This document shows, one piece after another, positions 22,503 through 30,282 of a stretch of DNA of 64,000 bases. The translations under genes were made by a program, and so were the position numbers. Every line of letters starts with the position of its first letter. The first letter of the stretch is position 1. Under the pieces are notes generated by a model. The model was not told where the DNA came from, did no database searches, and was given only the letters and a program-made list of their open reading frames with translations. Source of the stretch: Parcubacteria group bacterium Greene0714_7 (GTDB lineage Bacteria > Patescibacteria > Paceibacteria > UBA9973 > UBA2103); the NCBI GenBank assembly GCA_007378985.1, contig VMHB01000003.1:82912-146911 (forward strand), written 5' to 3'.

Positions 22503-23878
22503 AAATCATCCTGTGCGTTTCCAGGAACTCCTCCACTGAAGCCTGATTTTTCAATAGGGAGGAAAGTGGCACGCTCTACATCGAAGAAGAGATCTATTTT
22601 CCCTGTACGACCATTGCGGTGTTTTTCAATCAAGATTTCAGTAACATTACTTCGCTCTTCTTTGTTGTCATTGTATCTATCTTCATTGTGAATGAACATA
22701 ACCACATCGGCGTCCTGCTCAATTGAACCAGAGTCACGAAGGTCTGAAAGGCGAGGACGGCCTCGTCTTTGTTCAATGGCACGCGAAAGCTGGGAGAGTG
22801 CAAGTACGGGAACGTCGAGTTCACGAGCAAGGGTTTTTAGAGAACGAGAGATTTCGGTGACTTGCTGAACCATTGAGTCTGATGAGCGAGATGATGTTGG
22901 ACTCATGAGCTGAAGGTAGTCAACCACAAGGAGGCCAATGCCATGCTCTCGTTTTAATCGACGAGCTGCAGAGCGCATACCGAGTGCATTAGTTGCAGGT
23001 TGATCATCGATGTGAATTGGAGCTTTAGACAGACGACCCATGGCATCGCGGATTCTTTCAAATTCTTCATCAGTAGAAATTTTTCCCGTACGGAGTTTCC
23101 ATGCGTCTACTCGAGCCTCAGCTGCAAGCATGCGGTCGACTAATTGCTGTGCGCTCATTTCAAGTGAAAAAATTCCCACCGGTGTGCCGTGCTTAATGGC
23201 GGTTTGCCTCGCGATGTCCAAGGCAAAAGCGGTTTTACCTGCGGAAGGACGAGCGGCAAGGATGATGAGGTCAGAGCGTTGAAAGCCTGCAAGCATGTTG
23301 TCGAGGGCATCAAAACCGGTAGGAATACCACGCATTTGATACTCACCTTTGTGGAGGTTATCGAAGCGCTCCCACGCTTCTCCCAAGGCATCACCAATCG
23401 CAACGAATTTTCTAACAGAAGGGGAGCTGGTCACTTCATAGATTCTTTTTTCAGCGCTATTTAACAGTTCATCAATGTCTTGTGATTCGTCATAGCCCAT
23501 CTCGCCAATGTCTGACGATGCAGAAATGAGGGAACGCATCATTGATTTTTTCTGAACAATTTCAGCATAGTGTTTGAGGTTTGCTGAGCTTGGTACTGCA
23601 CTCACGAGTTCAGCTAGGTACGCGTTACCACCTGCACGCTCTAAGTCATTTGTCTCTTTGAGGCGGTTTGCAGTAGACAATAGGTCAATAGGATTTCCGC
23701 CAGTTGTAAGATCAGTGAATGCTCGATAAATGAGACGGTGTTTTTCTACATAGAAAGAATCTGCCGATACAAAGTCGGTGACTTCATGAATTGAGTCAGG
23801 CTTGATCATCACTGAGCCTAAAAGTGCTCGCTCTGCTTCAGTGGATTGTGGAGGAATTCGTGCGCCTTGGTTTGCCAT
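22499..23878 (-). CDS. dnaB: Replicative DNA helicase DnaB
   Basis: The hexameric helicase at the replication fork. The 459-residue protein has the N-terminal collar domain (PPQSTEAERALLGSVM), a linker helix and the RecA-like ATPase domain: Walker A ARPSAGKTAFALD (about 213-225), the DDQP loop, Walker B LLVVDYLQLM and the arginine-finger region SQLSRAIEQR. No intein is seen. Start 23878 (MANQGARIPPQ) is preferred: an extended -10 TGCTACAAT ends 8 nt upstream on the minus strand. The gene ends inside the terminal hairpin of the 22284-22502 element. Confidence 0.97.
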   Translation of the reverse strand: MANQGARIPPQSTEAERALLGSVMIKPDSIHEVTDFVSADSFYVEKHRLIYRAFTDLTTGGNPIDLLSTANRLKETNDLERAGGNAYLAELVSAVPSSANLKHYAEIVQKKSMMRSLISASSDIGEMGYDESQDIDELLNSAEKRIYEVTSSPSVRKFVAIGDALGEAWERFDNLHKGEYQMRGIPTGFDALDNMLAGFQRSDLIILAARPSAGKTAFALDIARQTAIKHGTPVGIFSLEMSAQQLVDRMLAAEARVDAWKLRTGKISTDEEFERIRDAMGRLSKAPIHIDDQPATNALGMRSAARRLKREHGIGLLVVDYLQLMSPTSSRSSDSMVQQVTEISRSLKTLARELDVPVLALSQLSRAIEQRRGRPRLSDLRDSGSIEQDADVVMFIHNEDRYNDNKEERSNVTEILIEKHRNGRTGKIDLFFDVERATFLPIEKSGFSGGVPGNAQDDF

Positions 23879-23978
23879 AGCAGTGCATTGTAGCACTCGT
23901 CGTTTTTAAAGAAATCTATAAAAAGAGCCGTTATGCGGAGGTTTGTACACTGAGTTTTGCACAGAGAAGAAAAGAAGA

Positions 23979-24055
23979 TTCTAGGTGCTAGGTTCTAGCT
24001 TAAAATTCAACACCTAACACCTAGAAGCTAGCCCCTAGTACCTGACCCGTTCCGG
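23979..24055. repeat. Word repeat (CTAGGTGCTAG type)
   Basis: CTAGGTGCTAGGTTCTAGC on the left and CACCTAGAAGCTAGCCCC on the right are rough inverse complements, so the tract between corA and dnaB can fold as a long imperfect hairpin. Confidence 0.55.
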
Positions 24056-24057
24056 GT

Positions 24058-24972
24058 CTAAAACCACTTCTTAATCTTAAAGTAGATGAAAAAGACTGCA
24101 GTAAGGACGACCATGGCTCCCGTGATGATCCAGAAACCGTTAGGGGATCCGACGATGGGTGTGTGTTCAGTGTTCATCCCGAACACTGCTGCTACCACGG
24201 AAAGCGGAAAGGTGATGAATGCCATGATAGTAAGATTTTTTGTGATTTCGTTTTGGCGTGTGGTCAAGAGGGAGTCGTTTGTTTTTCGAAGTTCGGTGAC
24301 GATATCCATCATGGCAAGTGCTCGTTGGTGCGCACGGTAGTGAAATGCAGATACTCCACGGAGATATTCGGTGAAATGTTCACCGAATAAGGTCGTAGTC
24401 GCTTGTTCTAGAGAAGCAAGAACCTCAGCATGCATGGAGAGTGTGCGTTTTTGATCAATAAGTTCACGAGTGACACGCGATATTGCTAAGACCATGTCTT
24501 TCTCACGTCCTGAGAATATTGCCGTTTCAATTGCAGTTACAGAATCTTCAAGGGAATCTAACTCGTATTCCACTTCTTGGTAGAGTCGTTGTGTAAGTTC
24601 CAAAAGTACATGCCCACTGTGGAATTTTCCTGTCGTGCGCTTAAGAAGCATCGCGGCTTCAAATGATCGAGCAAAATCAACAAGAGCATCAATGGTGTCA
24701 TAGTGCACCGTAATGATGAAGTGTTTGCCGATAACGAAATCGACCTCCTGACTTTCTTGTGCATTATGAGTGTGTCTTCGTGCTGGGAAATGAAGAAGTG
24801 TATAGACAATCTCAGGATATAAATCTACACGGGGCTTTATTGTTGGTGCCAACAATTCTTGTCGGAGTAAAAGTCCAAGGTTAAATTCTTGCCCGACCTC
24901 AGCAATTTCATCAGCGGTTGGATTTTCTATGTCTATCCAAATTATGCCCTCGTATTCGTAGCGGTTTATCAT
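24058..24972 (-). CDS. corA: CorA-family divalent cation transporter
   Basis: A 304-residue Mg/Co channel subunit. The long N-terminal cytoplasmic domain is alpha/beta then helical (about 1-240); two transmembrane helices follow (about 246-266 and 279-299), with the diagnostic GMN motif (FGMNTEH) at the end of the first, forming the selectivity filter. The C terminus is basic (KIKKWF), as in the family's inner ring. Monocistronic between two word-repeat tracts. Confidence 0.95.
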   Translation of the reverse strand: MINRYEYEGIIWIDIENPTADEIAEVGQEFNLGLLLRQELLAPTIKPRVDLYPEIVYTLLHFPARRHTHNAQESQEVDFVIGKHFIITVHYDTIDALVDFARSFEAAMLLKRTTGKFHSGHVLLELTQRLYQEVEYELDSLEDSVTAIETAIFSGREKDMVLAISRVTRELIDQKRTLSMHAEVLASLEQATTTLFGEHFTEYLRGVSAFHYRAHQRALAMMDIVTELRKTNDSLLTTRQNEITKNLTIMAFITFPLSVVAAVFGMNTEHTPIVGSPNGFWIITGAMVVLTAVFFIYFKIKKWF

Positions 24973-24990
24973 CAGAACAGTATACCAGCA

Positions 24991-25078
24991 GGGGTTAGTG
25001 TTTAGTGGTCAGCGTTTAGGGGAAAAATTTTAGAGATTCACAATTCTAAACGCTATTCCCTAAACCCTAAACGCTTCT
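24991..25078. repeat. Word repeat (CCCTAAACGC type), foldback
   Basis: TTTAGTGGTCAGCGTTTAGG on the left and CCCTAAACCCTAAACGC on the right are inverse complements, giving a long foldback in the divergent corA-ctp gap. Confidence 0.6.
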
Positions 25079-25098
25079 CTGTGGCATAATAGGAAACA

Positions 25099-26313
25099 AT
25101 GAAAGACAATTCTAAAATTGGACTTCGCACTGCACTGATAGCGGTAGTACTTGTTGCCATTATTGCCTTCTTTGTTGGTACAGAAGCTGGAGGAATGGTT
25201 CCTTGGACAACTCAGGCACGTGGCGCTACAGACTATTCAAAGGCGGATCTACAGCCATTATTTAAGGCGTGGGAACTACTTGATCAAAATTTTACTCCAT
25301 CCACCACTACGGCAACGAGCACTGATGAAGATAGGTTGTGGGGAATGATAGAAGGCCTCGCTTCTTCTTATGGTGATCCTTATACAACCTTTTTCCCTCC
25401 AAAAGAGAAAAAACTTTTTGATAGCCAAGTTCAAGGTGATTTTGGTGGTGTTGGGATGGAGTTAGGTCTTAAAGAGGGAATCCTTACCGTAGTAGCGCCA
25501 CTTGAAGGTACGCCTGCATCAAAGGCTGGAATGAGGAGTGGGGATATCATTCTAAAAATTGAAGGTAAAGATACTGTAGGCATATCTGTTGATGATGCAG
25601 TCAGTGTTATTCGAGGAGAAATTGGTACGCCGGTCACTATCACAGTGATTCGTGGCAAAGATGCTCCGTTTGATGTAACGCTAGTTCGAGCCACTATCAA
25701 TCTCCCAACCATTAAGACAACGTCGCGACCTGATGGCGTGTTTGTAATCCGCCTTTTTACATTCAATGCAAATGCTCCCGAGAAGTTCCGTCAGGCTATC
25801 CGTGAGTTTGCTGATTCAGGTTCCAATAAAATGATTATTGACCTTCGTGGTAACCCTGGTGGTTACTTGGAGGTGGCCGTTGACATTGCTAGTTGGTTTT
25901 TGCCAGTAGGGAAAGTAATAGTTACCGAAGATTTTGGTTCTAAGCAGGCTCCTGATGTTAGTCGAAGTCGTGGATATGATGTTTTTTCTGACAAGGTAAA
26001 ATTTGCGATTCTAATTGATGAAGGTTCCGCTTCTGCGTCAGAGATTCTGGCGGGGGCACTCCGTGATCATGGCAAGGCAACTCTTATTGGTGGAAAATCA
26101 TTCGGTAAAGGGTCGGTACAGCAACTTTTTAATGTAACCGCAGATACTTCATTAAAAATAACTATTGCTCGCTGGCTAACCCCTAATGGAGTCTCTATTT
26201 CTCATGAAGGTATAGTTCCTGATATTGAAGTGGCAGTTACTGAGGAAGATATAGATGCAAAGCGTGACCCTCAACTAGAAAGGGCTGCGGAGTTTTTGAT
26301 TACAGGAAAGTGA
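25099..26313 (+). CDS. ctpA: S41 C-terminal processing protease
   Basis: A membrane-anchored peptidase of 404 residues acting outside the cytoplasmic membrane. One N-terminal membrane segment (about 9-28), a PDZ domain (about 110-190, with GVGMELG as carboxylate-binding loop and GTPASKAGMRSGDII), and the S41 core with RGNPGG, GSASASE (309-315, catalytic Ser) and K337 in GKSFGKGS as general base. The gene follows an extended -10 TGGCATAAT (25082-25090) that ends 8 nt before the ATG, so its leader is minimal. Substrate unknown; wall hydrolases are common targets. Confidence 0.94.
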   Translation: MKDNSKIGLRTALIAVVLVAIIAFFVGTEAGGMVPWTTQARGATDYSKADLQPLFKAWELLDQNFTPSTTTATSTDEDRLWGMIEGLASSYGDPYTTFFPPKEKKLFDSQVQGDFGGVGMELGLKEGILTVVAPLEGTPASKAGMRSGDIILKIEGKDTVGISVDDAVSVIRGEIGTPVTITVIRGKDAPFDVTLVRATINLPTIKTTSRPDGVFVIRLFTFNANAPEKFRQAIREFADSGSNKMIIDLRGNPGGYLEVAVDIASWFLPVGKVIVTEDFGSKQAPDVSRSRGYDVFSDKVKFAILIDEGSASASEILAGALRDHGKATLIGGKSFGKGSVQQLFNVTADTSLKITIARWLTPNGVSISHEGIVPDIEVAVTEEDIDAKRDPQLERAAEFLITGK

Positions 26314-26318
26314 GAGAA

Positions 26319-26360
26319 GGTTCTAGGTGCTAGCTTCTAGGTTTTAGATGCTGGTTTTCA
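26319..26360. repeat. Word repeat (CTAGGTGCTAGC type)
   Basis: TTCTAGGTGCTAGCTTCTAG then GTTTTAGATGCTGG. Nearly identical to the tract at 27795-27829. Confidence 0.5.
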
Positions 26361-26392
26361 GCCCCTCTAAATCAAATGAAGATAAAAAAGAT

Positions 26393-26434
26393 CTGTATAG
26401 TTTAATCTAACGACCGTTAGATTAAACTATACAG
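26393..26434. repeat. 42-bp palindrome, copy 2
   Basis: Half-site CTGTATAGTTTAATCTAACG with one central mismatch (A/C). Relative to copy 1 the TATAAT is TTTAAT and the other arm changed to match, a compensatory pair. The A-rich left flank AAATCAAATGAAGAT is conserved. Confidence 0.9.
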
Positions 26435-26487
26435 GTAAGAACAAAGAAAACTGGCACCTGACAGCTGAAACCTGTAAACTGTTGCAT

Positions 26488-26874
26488 ATGAAAGTCATAA
26501 TGCTCGCCGATGTTAAGAAAGTAGGTCAACGAGGAACTCTGATTACTGTGGCTGATGGCTACGCTCAGAATGTCTTGATTCCAAAGAAGTTGGCTTTACC
26601 TGCTACAGCTGAGAATATCCGTAGTTTTGAAAAACGAAATCAGAGCGCAAAAGATAAAGTGGCTATGGATACCACCTTAGCTAAAAAGGCACTTGCTGAG
26701 ATTGATGGAAAAGTGCTTGAAATTCAGGCTAAAGCAAATGACAAGGGGACACTCTTTGAGTCTATTCATGCAAAACAAGTTGCCCAAGCTATTTTGAAGC
26801 AATTTAAGATGTCAGTGCCTGAAGATTCAATTTTGATTGTCGATGGCCCAATAAAAAAGCTCGGCTCCAATTAA
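26488..26874 (+). CDS. rplI: Ribosomal protein bL9, C-terminally shortened
   Basis: Binds 23S rRNA through its N domain. 128 residues from ATG 26488 (MKVIMLADVKKVGQRGT), preferred to the TTG two codons upstream. The N domain, the connecting helix and most of the C domain are present, but the protein stops at IKKLGSN, where typical bL9 continues for about 20 residues of beta strands. A terminator begins immediately, so the shorter end is the real one. bL9 is missing from some CPR lineages, so its presence helps placement. Confidence 0.93.
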   Translation: MKVIMLADVKKVGQRGTLITVADGYAQNVLIPKKLALPATAENIRSFEKRNQSAKDKVAMDTTLAKKALAEIDGKVLEIQAKANDKGTLFESIHAKQVAQAILKQFKMSVPEDSILIVDGPIKKLGSN

Positions 26875-26902
26875 AAAACTCCGCACATGTGCGGAGTTTT
26901 TG
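26874..26902. terminator. Bidirectional terminator between rplI and rpmA
   Basis: AAAAACTCCGCAC / GTGCGGAGTTTTT form a 13-bp stem; T-rich on both strands and shared by two convergent genes. Confidence 0.9.
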
Positions 26903-26924
26903 TTTAACGATGCGGAACGGATGC

Positions 26925-27197
26925 TTATTTTACGTCAACAACATTTCGCTTGATGGTTGAACCGTCAAATTTTGTTTTTCGAGCAAGGCGGAAAGAGACA
27001 GTGCCTTCCTCAACTGCGTAGAGTGTGTGGTCTTTACCTACCTCAACATTCTTTCCTGGCATGAATTTTGTACCGCGCTGACGGATGATGATTGAACCTT
27101 TCTTTGCCTTCTGACCCTCATAGAGCTTAACGCCCAAGTATTGCGGATTGGAATCGGTAAGATTTTTAGCGGAGCCGGCTGCTTTTTTTGTTGCCAT
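26925..27197 (-). CDS. rpmA: Ribosomal protein bL27
   Basis: 90 residues, near the tRNA acceptor stem at the peptidyl transferase centre. Recognisable blocks: an N terminus with MATKKAAGSAKN, QYLGVKLYEGQKAKKGSII, RQRGTKFMPGKNV and HTLYAVEEGTV. There is no N-terminal extension of the Firmicutes type needing cleavage. Normally next to rplU; here they are apart and on opposite strands. The start codon abuts the structured element at 27198-27365. Confidence 0.96.
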   Translation of the reverse strand: MATKKAAGSAKNLTDSNPQYLGVKLYEGQKAKKGSIIIRQRGTKFMPGKNVEVGKDHTLYAVEEGTVSFRLARKTKFDGSTIKRNVVDVK

Positions 27198-27365
27198 GTT
27201 AGAAGTTCTTAGCGAGTATCGAGCTTAGAAATTCTTACACCCTGTTAAATCCAGCTTGGACTTAGATGTATAGAAAACCGCTCATTGCGTACTCTATACT
27301 ATAGAATATAACTGTTTTCAGGGAAAATTTCAAGCTGGCTGGCTTTGAGCCAGATTTAACAGGGT
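27198..27365 (-). other. Structured 5' element of rpmA
   Basis: Twin-mismatch hairpin (27198-27238) directly upstream of the rpmA ATG, then ACCCTGTTAAAT (27239-27250) pairing perfectly with ATTTAACAGGGT (27354-27365), CCAGCTTG (27251-27258) with CAAGCTGG (27331-27338), and a hairpin CTGGCT-ttg-AGCCAG (27339-27353). Same outer arms and same hairpin skeleton as the glmS element, although the interiors differ. Confidence 0.75.
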
Positions 27366-27385
27366 ATAACTGAAATCTACTCAAT

Positions 27386-27790
27386 ATGTTTCGTGATTTC
27401 ATTAATAAAATCAAGGCCCTAGGGGCGAGAGTACGGGAAAACACACTAATTGTTATCGTTATTGTGTTAGTTGCCCTGTTGGCTTTTGGGCTTGGGAGAT
27501 TGTCTGTTTTCTACGGAGAAAAAGGTCAATTTAAGGTGATCTATCCAAATGGTCAAAGTGCTTCAGCTCTCACTGGATTCTTGGGTGTTGGTGGTATTAG
27601 AGAGGAAATTACCTTACCGCCACTACCCCAGGTTGCGGGCTATTTTGTAGCGTCGAAAATAGGAAGTACTTATTTTTTCCCATGGTGCCCGCTTGCGGTA
27701 AAGATTTCTTCAACGGACAGAATTTATTTCAGCAGTAGGGTTTCCGCTGAGGGTGCCGGCTACCACGCTGGCCGTTGTAATGGGATGTGA
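27386..27790 (+). CDS. Membrane-anchored protein with an Ada-like metal-binding C terminus
   Basis: 134 residues: an N-terminal membrane helix (about 22-42), a linker, then a domain reading GYFVASKIGSTYFFPWCPLA, IYFSSRVSAEGAGY and ending HAGRCNGM. The pattern (K...Y/H..WCP.A....I....R..F.S...A...GY.P...C) resembles the small Ada-type zinc domain found at the end of other CPR membrane proteins, with Cys in WCP and near the terminus. DNA or nuclease activity is not implied by sequence. Function unknown. Confidence 0.65.
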   Translation: MFRDFINKIKALGARVRENTLIVIVIVLVALLAFGLGRLSVFYGEKGQFKVIYPNGQSASALTGFLGVGGIREEITLPPLPQVAGYFVASKIGSTYFFPWCPLAVKISSTDRIYFSSRVSAEGAGYHAGRCNGM

Positions 27791-27794
27791 AGAA

Positions 27795-27829
27795 GGTTCT
27801 AGGTGCTAGCTTCTAGGTTCTAGCTTTCA
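27795..27829. repeat. Word repeat (CTAGGTGCTAGC type)
   Basis: GTTCTAGGTGCTAGCTTCTA then GGTTCTAGCTTTC. A near copy of the tract at 26319, and like it followed by a 42-bp palindrome about 40 nt on. Confidence 0.5.
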
Positions 27830-27867
27830 ATTTTTCAAATTAAGTCAAATATAAAAATTAAAAATGG

Positions 27868-27909
27868 CTGTATAGTATAATTTAACGATCGTTAAATTAT
27901 ACTATACAG
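27868..27909. repeat. 42-bp palindrome, copy 3
   Basis: Perfect palindrome; half-site CTGTATAGTATAATTTAACG. Versus copy 1 the C-T/A-G position near the centre changed on both arms (TCTAAC to TTTAAC and GTTAGA to GTTAAA). A-rich left flank with AAGTCAAATATAAA. Confidence 0.9.
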
Positions 27910-27984
27910 GTCTTAGGGCGTGTGTACTCTTAATTTTGAGTGAGAAGATATCTACATACTGGCTCTCGTTTTATTGTACATTTA

Positions 27985-28022
27985 CCTCTAAACCCTATAC
28001 CCTAAACACTGGCCCCTAACTA
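27985..28022. repeat. Word repeat (CCCTAAAC type)
   Basis: CTCTAAACCCTATACCCTAA then ACACTGGCCCCTAACTA, ending at the start codon of the exonuclease gene. Confidence 0.5.
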
Positions 28023-28024
28023 AA

Positions 28025-28624
28025 ATGATCGCTCTAGATATTGAATGCTCAGGCACAGAGCCTCATAAAAATTCCATCCTCTCAATTGGGGGAGTCGATG
28101 TTGCTACTCCTGCTAATCGTTTTTATGGCGAGTGTAGAGTGTGGGACGGAGCTCATATTAATGAAGAAGCACTTGGGGTTAATGGTTTTTCACACGCACA
28201 AGCCATTGATCTTTCAAAGAAAAGCGAAATAGAGCTGGTGCAAGATTTTATTTCATGGACACTTGCTGTCCATGATCGAACTTTTGTAGGACAAAACCCA
28301 TCTTTTGATAGAGATTTCTTGATTGCCGCTTGCGAGAGGGGAGGTATTAATTTTCCTTTTGCGCACCGAACGATTGATACCCACACTCTTACTTACATGC
28401 ATATGGTGGAACGAGGAATTGCGCCTCCGTTTGATGAGGAGAAACATCACACAAAATTGACTCTAGACACCGCTCTTAAATATGTAGGTATTCCAGAAGA
28501 GCCGAAGCCTCATAATGCTCTCACTGGCGCCCTTTCGCACGCCGAAGTTGCTTCACGGATCCTCTATGGCAAGCCACTTTTGCCAGAATTTTCCCCCTAC
28601 CCCATCCCTTGGCTGTCCCAATAA
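28025..28624 (+). CDS. DnaQ-like DEDDh 3'-5' exonuclease
   Basis: A 199-residue stand-alone exonuclease of the DnaQ/RNase T fold. Exo I is at the very N terminus (MIALDIECSG, D5 and E7), Exo II in FVGQNPSFDRDFL (Asp), and Exo III in PHNALTGALSHAEV (His then Asp-like position occupied within the motif). It may proofread DNA synthesis or trim RNA; there is no polymerase domain. The last motif reads HNALTGALSHAE, without a clear final Asp, so activity is less certain. Monocistronic. Confidence 0.82.
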   Translation: MIALDIECSGTEPHKNSILSIGGVDVATPANRFYGECRVWDGAHINEEALGVNGFSHAQAIDLSKKSEIELVQDFISWTLAVHDRTFVGQNPSFDRDFLIAACERGGINFPFAHRTIDTHTLTYMHMVERGIAPPFDEEKHHTKLTLDTALKYVGIPEEPKPHNALTGALSHAEVASRILYGKPLLPEFSPYPIPWLSQ

Positions 28625-28640
28625 GTTTTCTTTTAACTTT

Positions 28641-28682
28641 GTCCTAAACCCTAAACGCTATCCACTAACCCCTAACCACTAA
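28641..28682. repeat. Word repeat (CCCTAAACGCTA type)
   Basis: CCTAAACCCTAAACGCTATC then CACTAACCCCTAACCACTAA, upstream of the LOG gene. Confidence 0.5.
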
Positions 28683-28701
28683 TTCAGGTTACACTCTAAC
28701 C

Positions 28702-29427
28702 ATGTCTGATCCGCAAAGAAAATACCGAATAGTAAATCCTCCTGGCGAACATCGCATGGAAGGGGATTTTCGTGTCTGTGACCCTGAAAAAACTGACCAC
28801 ACTAAAGACATGGAGTCGTGGCGTATTTTCAAGATAATGGGTGAATTGATTGATGGATTCTCCATGCTCCGCAAATACCGTCTGGCTGCGACCTTCTTTG
28901 GTTCAGCTCGTTCTCATATGAATCCAAAGATATATGAAGATGCGCGACTGCTTGCGGAGAAGCTCGCTAAATCAGGGTTTGTGGTTATTACAGGTGGTGC
29001 AGGAGGTGTGATGGAGTCTGCAAGTAAGGGAGCATTTGAAGCGGGAGGGCAATCTGTAGGGCTTAATATCAAACTTCCAACTGAACAGCATGTTAATCCC
29101 TACCTCACCGACACAGCCCTCTTTAATTATTTCTTCACTCGGAAAGTGATGCTTTCCTTTGCCTCTGAGGTATATATCTACTTCCCGGGCGGTTTTGGGA
29201 CTATGGATGAGTTGTTCGAGATTTTGACCTTAGTTCAAACTAACAAAATCAAGCGGATTCCTATAATTCTCTACAATAGGGAATACTGGACACCACTCCT
29301 CAACTTCTTTAAAGAACACCTCCTCGTTAAGTATCAGACCATCAACAAGGAAGATTTAGACCTTTTTGTGGTGGCTGACACTCCTGAAGAGGCTCATCAG
29401 GCAATTTTGACTCTGGTTAAATGCTGA
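28702..29427 (+). CDS. LOG-family protein (TIGR00730-like)
   Basis: 241 residues with the Rossmann-like LOG fold: FFGSARSHMNPKIYEDARL, VVITGGAGGVMESASKGA and the signature PGGFGTMDELFEILT. Family enzymes hydrolyse nucleoside 5'-monophosphates, including cytokinin nucleotides, to base and ribose-5-phosphate; in bacteria they are often misnamed lysine decarboxylases. The longer N terminus (about 50 residues before the fold) is typical of the larger bacterial subgroup. TACACT lies 6 nt before the ATG, predicting a leaderless mRNA. Confidence 0.9.
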   Translation: MSDPQRKYRIVNPPGEHRMEGDFRVCDPEKTDHTKDMESWRIFKIMGELIDGFSMLRKYRLAATFFGSARSHMNPKIYEDARLLAEKLAKSGFVVITGGAGGVMESASKGAFEAGGQSVGLNIKLPTEQHVNPYLTDTALFNYFFTRKVMLSFASEVYIYFPGGFGTMDELFEILTLVQTNKIKRIPIILYNREYWTPLLNFFKEHLLVKYQTINKEDLDLFVVADTPEEAHQAILTLVKC

Positions 29428-29462
29428 AATAAGCCACTAGCCACTCGGGTTTAGGGTTTAGG

Positions 29463-29672
29463 CGACGCCTCGTCGGTTCCGTAGGGAACAAGCCTCATCG
29501 TTTTCGCGGGAGGGTTCAACGTCGAAAATATCTTAAAAACCTCTATTTCCTCATCAGCATTTCTATGGCTCTGTAGAGCCGTAGAAGAGTGTTTTTTGGT
29601 TCCGCAAGCCTTGACACCAAAAGTTCCCAGTGCTAGCGTAGTGAGGTAGTCGGCTTTCGGGCCGGCTTTTTT
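29463..29672 (+). ncRNA. Candidate structured RNA ending in a terminator
   Basis: No gene is seen in 29428-29762. The stretch holds consecutive hairpins CGACG-cct-CGTCG, GGTTCC-gta-GGGAAC and TCTATGGCTCT / AGAGCCGTAGA (29562-29585), and finishes with GTCGGC / GCCGGC plus a T6 run (29649-29672). It could be an independent small RNA or the long 3' UTR of the LOG gene. No known RNA family was recognised. Confidence 0.35.
29649..29672 (+). terminator. Rho-independent terminator
   Basis: GTCGGC / GCCGGC stem with a TTTCGG loop and a T6 tail. Confidence 0.8.
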
Positions 29673-29762
29673 AGTACCCCAATTTCGATTATTACGAAGG
29701 GGGACTCAAAGCAGGTTTACATCATCACTAACGGCCCCTATGGGCCAAAATCATTAAATCGT

Positions 29763-30194
29763 ATGTTCTTACCAATTATGCTATTGCTAGCAAGCGTTGC
29801 CATGTCTACGCCCACAGCACTTTCTACGACCACAAACCCAGAAGGTCCAAAGGTGGAAACCTTAGGACAGTATGTGAAGCAGTACTACGCTGATACGCCT
29901 ATTTTGGCCGATATAGCATGGTGTGAGTCCAGAATTCGTCATGTCGATAAAGAGGGCGATATATTGCGTGGCGTCGTCAATCCTAAGGATATAGGGGTGA
30001 TGCAAATTAATACCAAGTATCATGAAGAGCAAGCAGAGGCTATGAATCTCGACTTGCACACCCTTGACGGTAACCTTGCCTACGCTAAGCGTTTGTATGA
30101 GAAAGAGGGTACGAAGCCTTGGGCATCTTCTAAAGCTTGTTGGGGACCCCTCTCAAAGAAATCAACAGAAGGAGCTACGCTGGCTCAAAAATAA
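29763..30194 (+). CDS. Exported lytic transglycosylase-like protein (SLT fold)
   Basis: 143 residues: a short signal peptide (MFLPIMLLLASVAMS), then a small goose-lysozyme-type domain with WCESR (E55 as likely catalytic acid), DIGVMQINTKYH and NLAYAKRLYEKEGTKPWASS followed by a Cys that may pair with C54. Such enzymes cut glycan strands of peptidoglycan, often to let secretion or pilus machinery through the wall. It lies between a terminator and the promoter of the protease gene. Confidence 0.85.
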   Translation: MFLPIMLLLASVAMSTPTALSTTTNPEGPKVETLGQYVKQYYADTPILADIAWCESRIRHVDKEGDILRGVVNPKDIGVMQINTKYHEEQAEAMNLDLHTLDGNLAYAKRLYEKEGTKPWASSKACWGPLSKKSTEGATLAQK

Positions 30195-30243
30195 AGTTTT
30201 TCAATACAGAATTGATTACTCAATATCCGCCCTTAGGCGGGTA

Positions 30244-30272
30244 TTGACATATACATCAATCTAAGGTACAAT
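30244..30272 (+). promoter_or_regulatory. Near-consensus promoter of the protease gene
   Basis: TTGACA (30244-30249), 17-bp spacer, TACAAT (30267-30272). The -10 box overlaps the first possible ATG (30271), so translation must begin at ATG 30283 with a leader of about 4 nt. Confidence 0.85.
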
Positions 30273-30282
30273 GCAAAGAATT

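Noticed and set aside
23979..24055. CRISPR-like array in the word-repeat tracts
   Set aside because: Words are short, irregular, vary in spacing and have no unique spacers of constant length; no cas genes are nearby.
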